Shown: positions 34,239 through 34,514 of the stretch, piece after piece | Numbering within the stretch: position 1 is the stretch's first letter | How the letters are laid out: each line of letters opens with the position of its first letter | DNA from: Chloroflexota bacterium | GTDB lineage: Bacteria; Chloroflexota; Dehalococcoidia; SZUA-161 | DNA length: 34,514 bases | Direction: 5' to 3' | NCBI GenBank assembly: GCA_021787935.1 | Contig: JAJYLC010000018.1 | Coordinates: forward strand, 1 to 34,514 | Program-made: the position numbers and the translations under genes | Notes under the pieces: generated by a model | What the model saw: only the letters and a program-made list of their open reading frames with translations | Told to the model about the DNA's origin: nothing | Database searches by the model: none

Positions 34239-34514
34239 TTATAATCCCCTATCCAAGCCCGTATTTGCAGGTTCGGTAACCAAATTCACAGCAGCCGAGA
34301 AGCCACGCCATTCATCTCTCTTCTCATTCAAGACACGACGCCCTGTCTTGGTGAGGTAATAATACCTTCTCTCCTGCCCGGTTGGGAGACGTTCCCACTT
34401 GCCTTCGATGAGCCCCTCCCTCTCCAACCTGTGCAAGGCCGTGTAAAGAGTGCCCTCTTTGAATTGGAAGTAACCACCGCTTCTTTTCCCGATCTCTTTG
34501 ATCAATTGATACCC
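34239..34514 (-). CDS. PadR-family transcriptional regulator (partial, N-terminus outside window)
   Basis: The visible 91 residues contain the PadR winged helix: YQLIKEIGKRSGGYFQFKEGTLYTALHRLEREGLIEGKWE, then RRYYYLTKTGRRVLNEKRDEW. The frame stays open to the window edge, and the nominal start at a TTG (34505) would cut the first helix, so the gene is truncated by the window. PadR proteins are repressors with small-molecule ligands; those followed by HAAS-domain membrane proteins are common in Firmicutes and Chloroflexi. It is transcribed with the next gene. Confidence 0.93.
   Translation of the reverse strand, partial: GYQLIKEIGKRSGGYFQFKEGTLYTALHRLEREGLIEGKWERLPTGQERRYYYLTKTGRRVLNEKRDEWRGFSAAVNLVTEPANTGLDRGL

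Overview
The window looks like a bacterial chromosome segment of moderate G+C. The gene set and protein style (a 76-nt tRNA-Met next to coaBC/coaX, tandem DegV proteins, a DUF3068 protein, a Zn-ribbon tyrosine recombinase, and a DUF362/sugar-isomerase/old-yellow-enzyme cluster) suggest an anaerobic member of the Chloroflexota, most likely class Dehalococcoidia. That assignment is inferred from memory of the families, not from a search.

Layout. (1) 1-289 is the trailer end of a type I-C-like CRISPR array; one spacer occurs twice, and the cas genes would lie outside the window to the left. (2) 589-6000 is an accessory stretch: a small hypothetical gene, a 976-residue lipoprotein with repeated beta-sandwich domains, and an A+T-rich B12-type radical SAM gene set between two long spacers that show no genes. 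(3) 6389-10618 is a plus-strand operon behind a good sigma-70-like promoter: a DUF362 protein, a TIM-barrel isomerase/epimerase and an FMN/FAD/4Fe-4S enoate reductase. Together they look like a small catabolic or reductive pathway. A MarR regulator faces it convergently.

(4) About 11.5-20.3 kb is an integrated mobile element next to a tRNA-Met gene. A tyrosine recombinase (19182-20174) sits beside the tRNA 3' end. Nearly all the cargo is on the minus strand: a small glycine-pair-repeat protein, an HTH coiled-coil protein, a second coiled-coil protein with a zinc ribbon, a minimal tyrosine recombinase with a zinc ribbon inserted in its catalytic domain, a possible winged-helix protein, a SymE-like small protein, a DnaX reduced to its AAA+ domains, and a P-loop ATPase with a cysteine cluster. 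An array of short direct repeats of the type TTTTGACC (17844-17914) lies upstream of the HTH gene and could be an iteron origin or operator. This set (own clamp-loader-like ATPase, second ATPase, two recombinases, iteron-like repeats, paired coiled-coil proteins) is the best candidate here for an undescribed system.

(5) 20437-34514 is core chromosome, all on the minus strand: CoA synthesis (coaBC, coaX), a conserved hypothetical, DNA polymerase X, SecA, PRPP synthetase, a P-loop kinase, a PlsY-like membrane protein with a divergent acyl-phosphate motif, two tandem DegV proteins (one apparently starting at ATT), a DUF3068 membrane protein, and a PadR regulator paired with a HAAS-type membrane protein. 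A compound palindromic intergenic repeat lies at 23277-23365.
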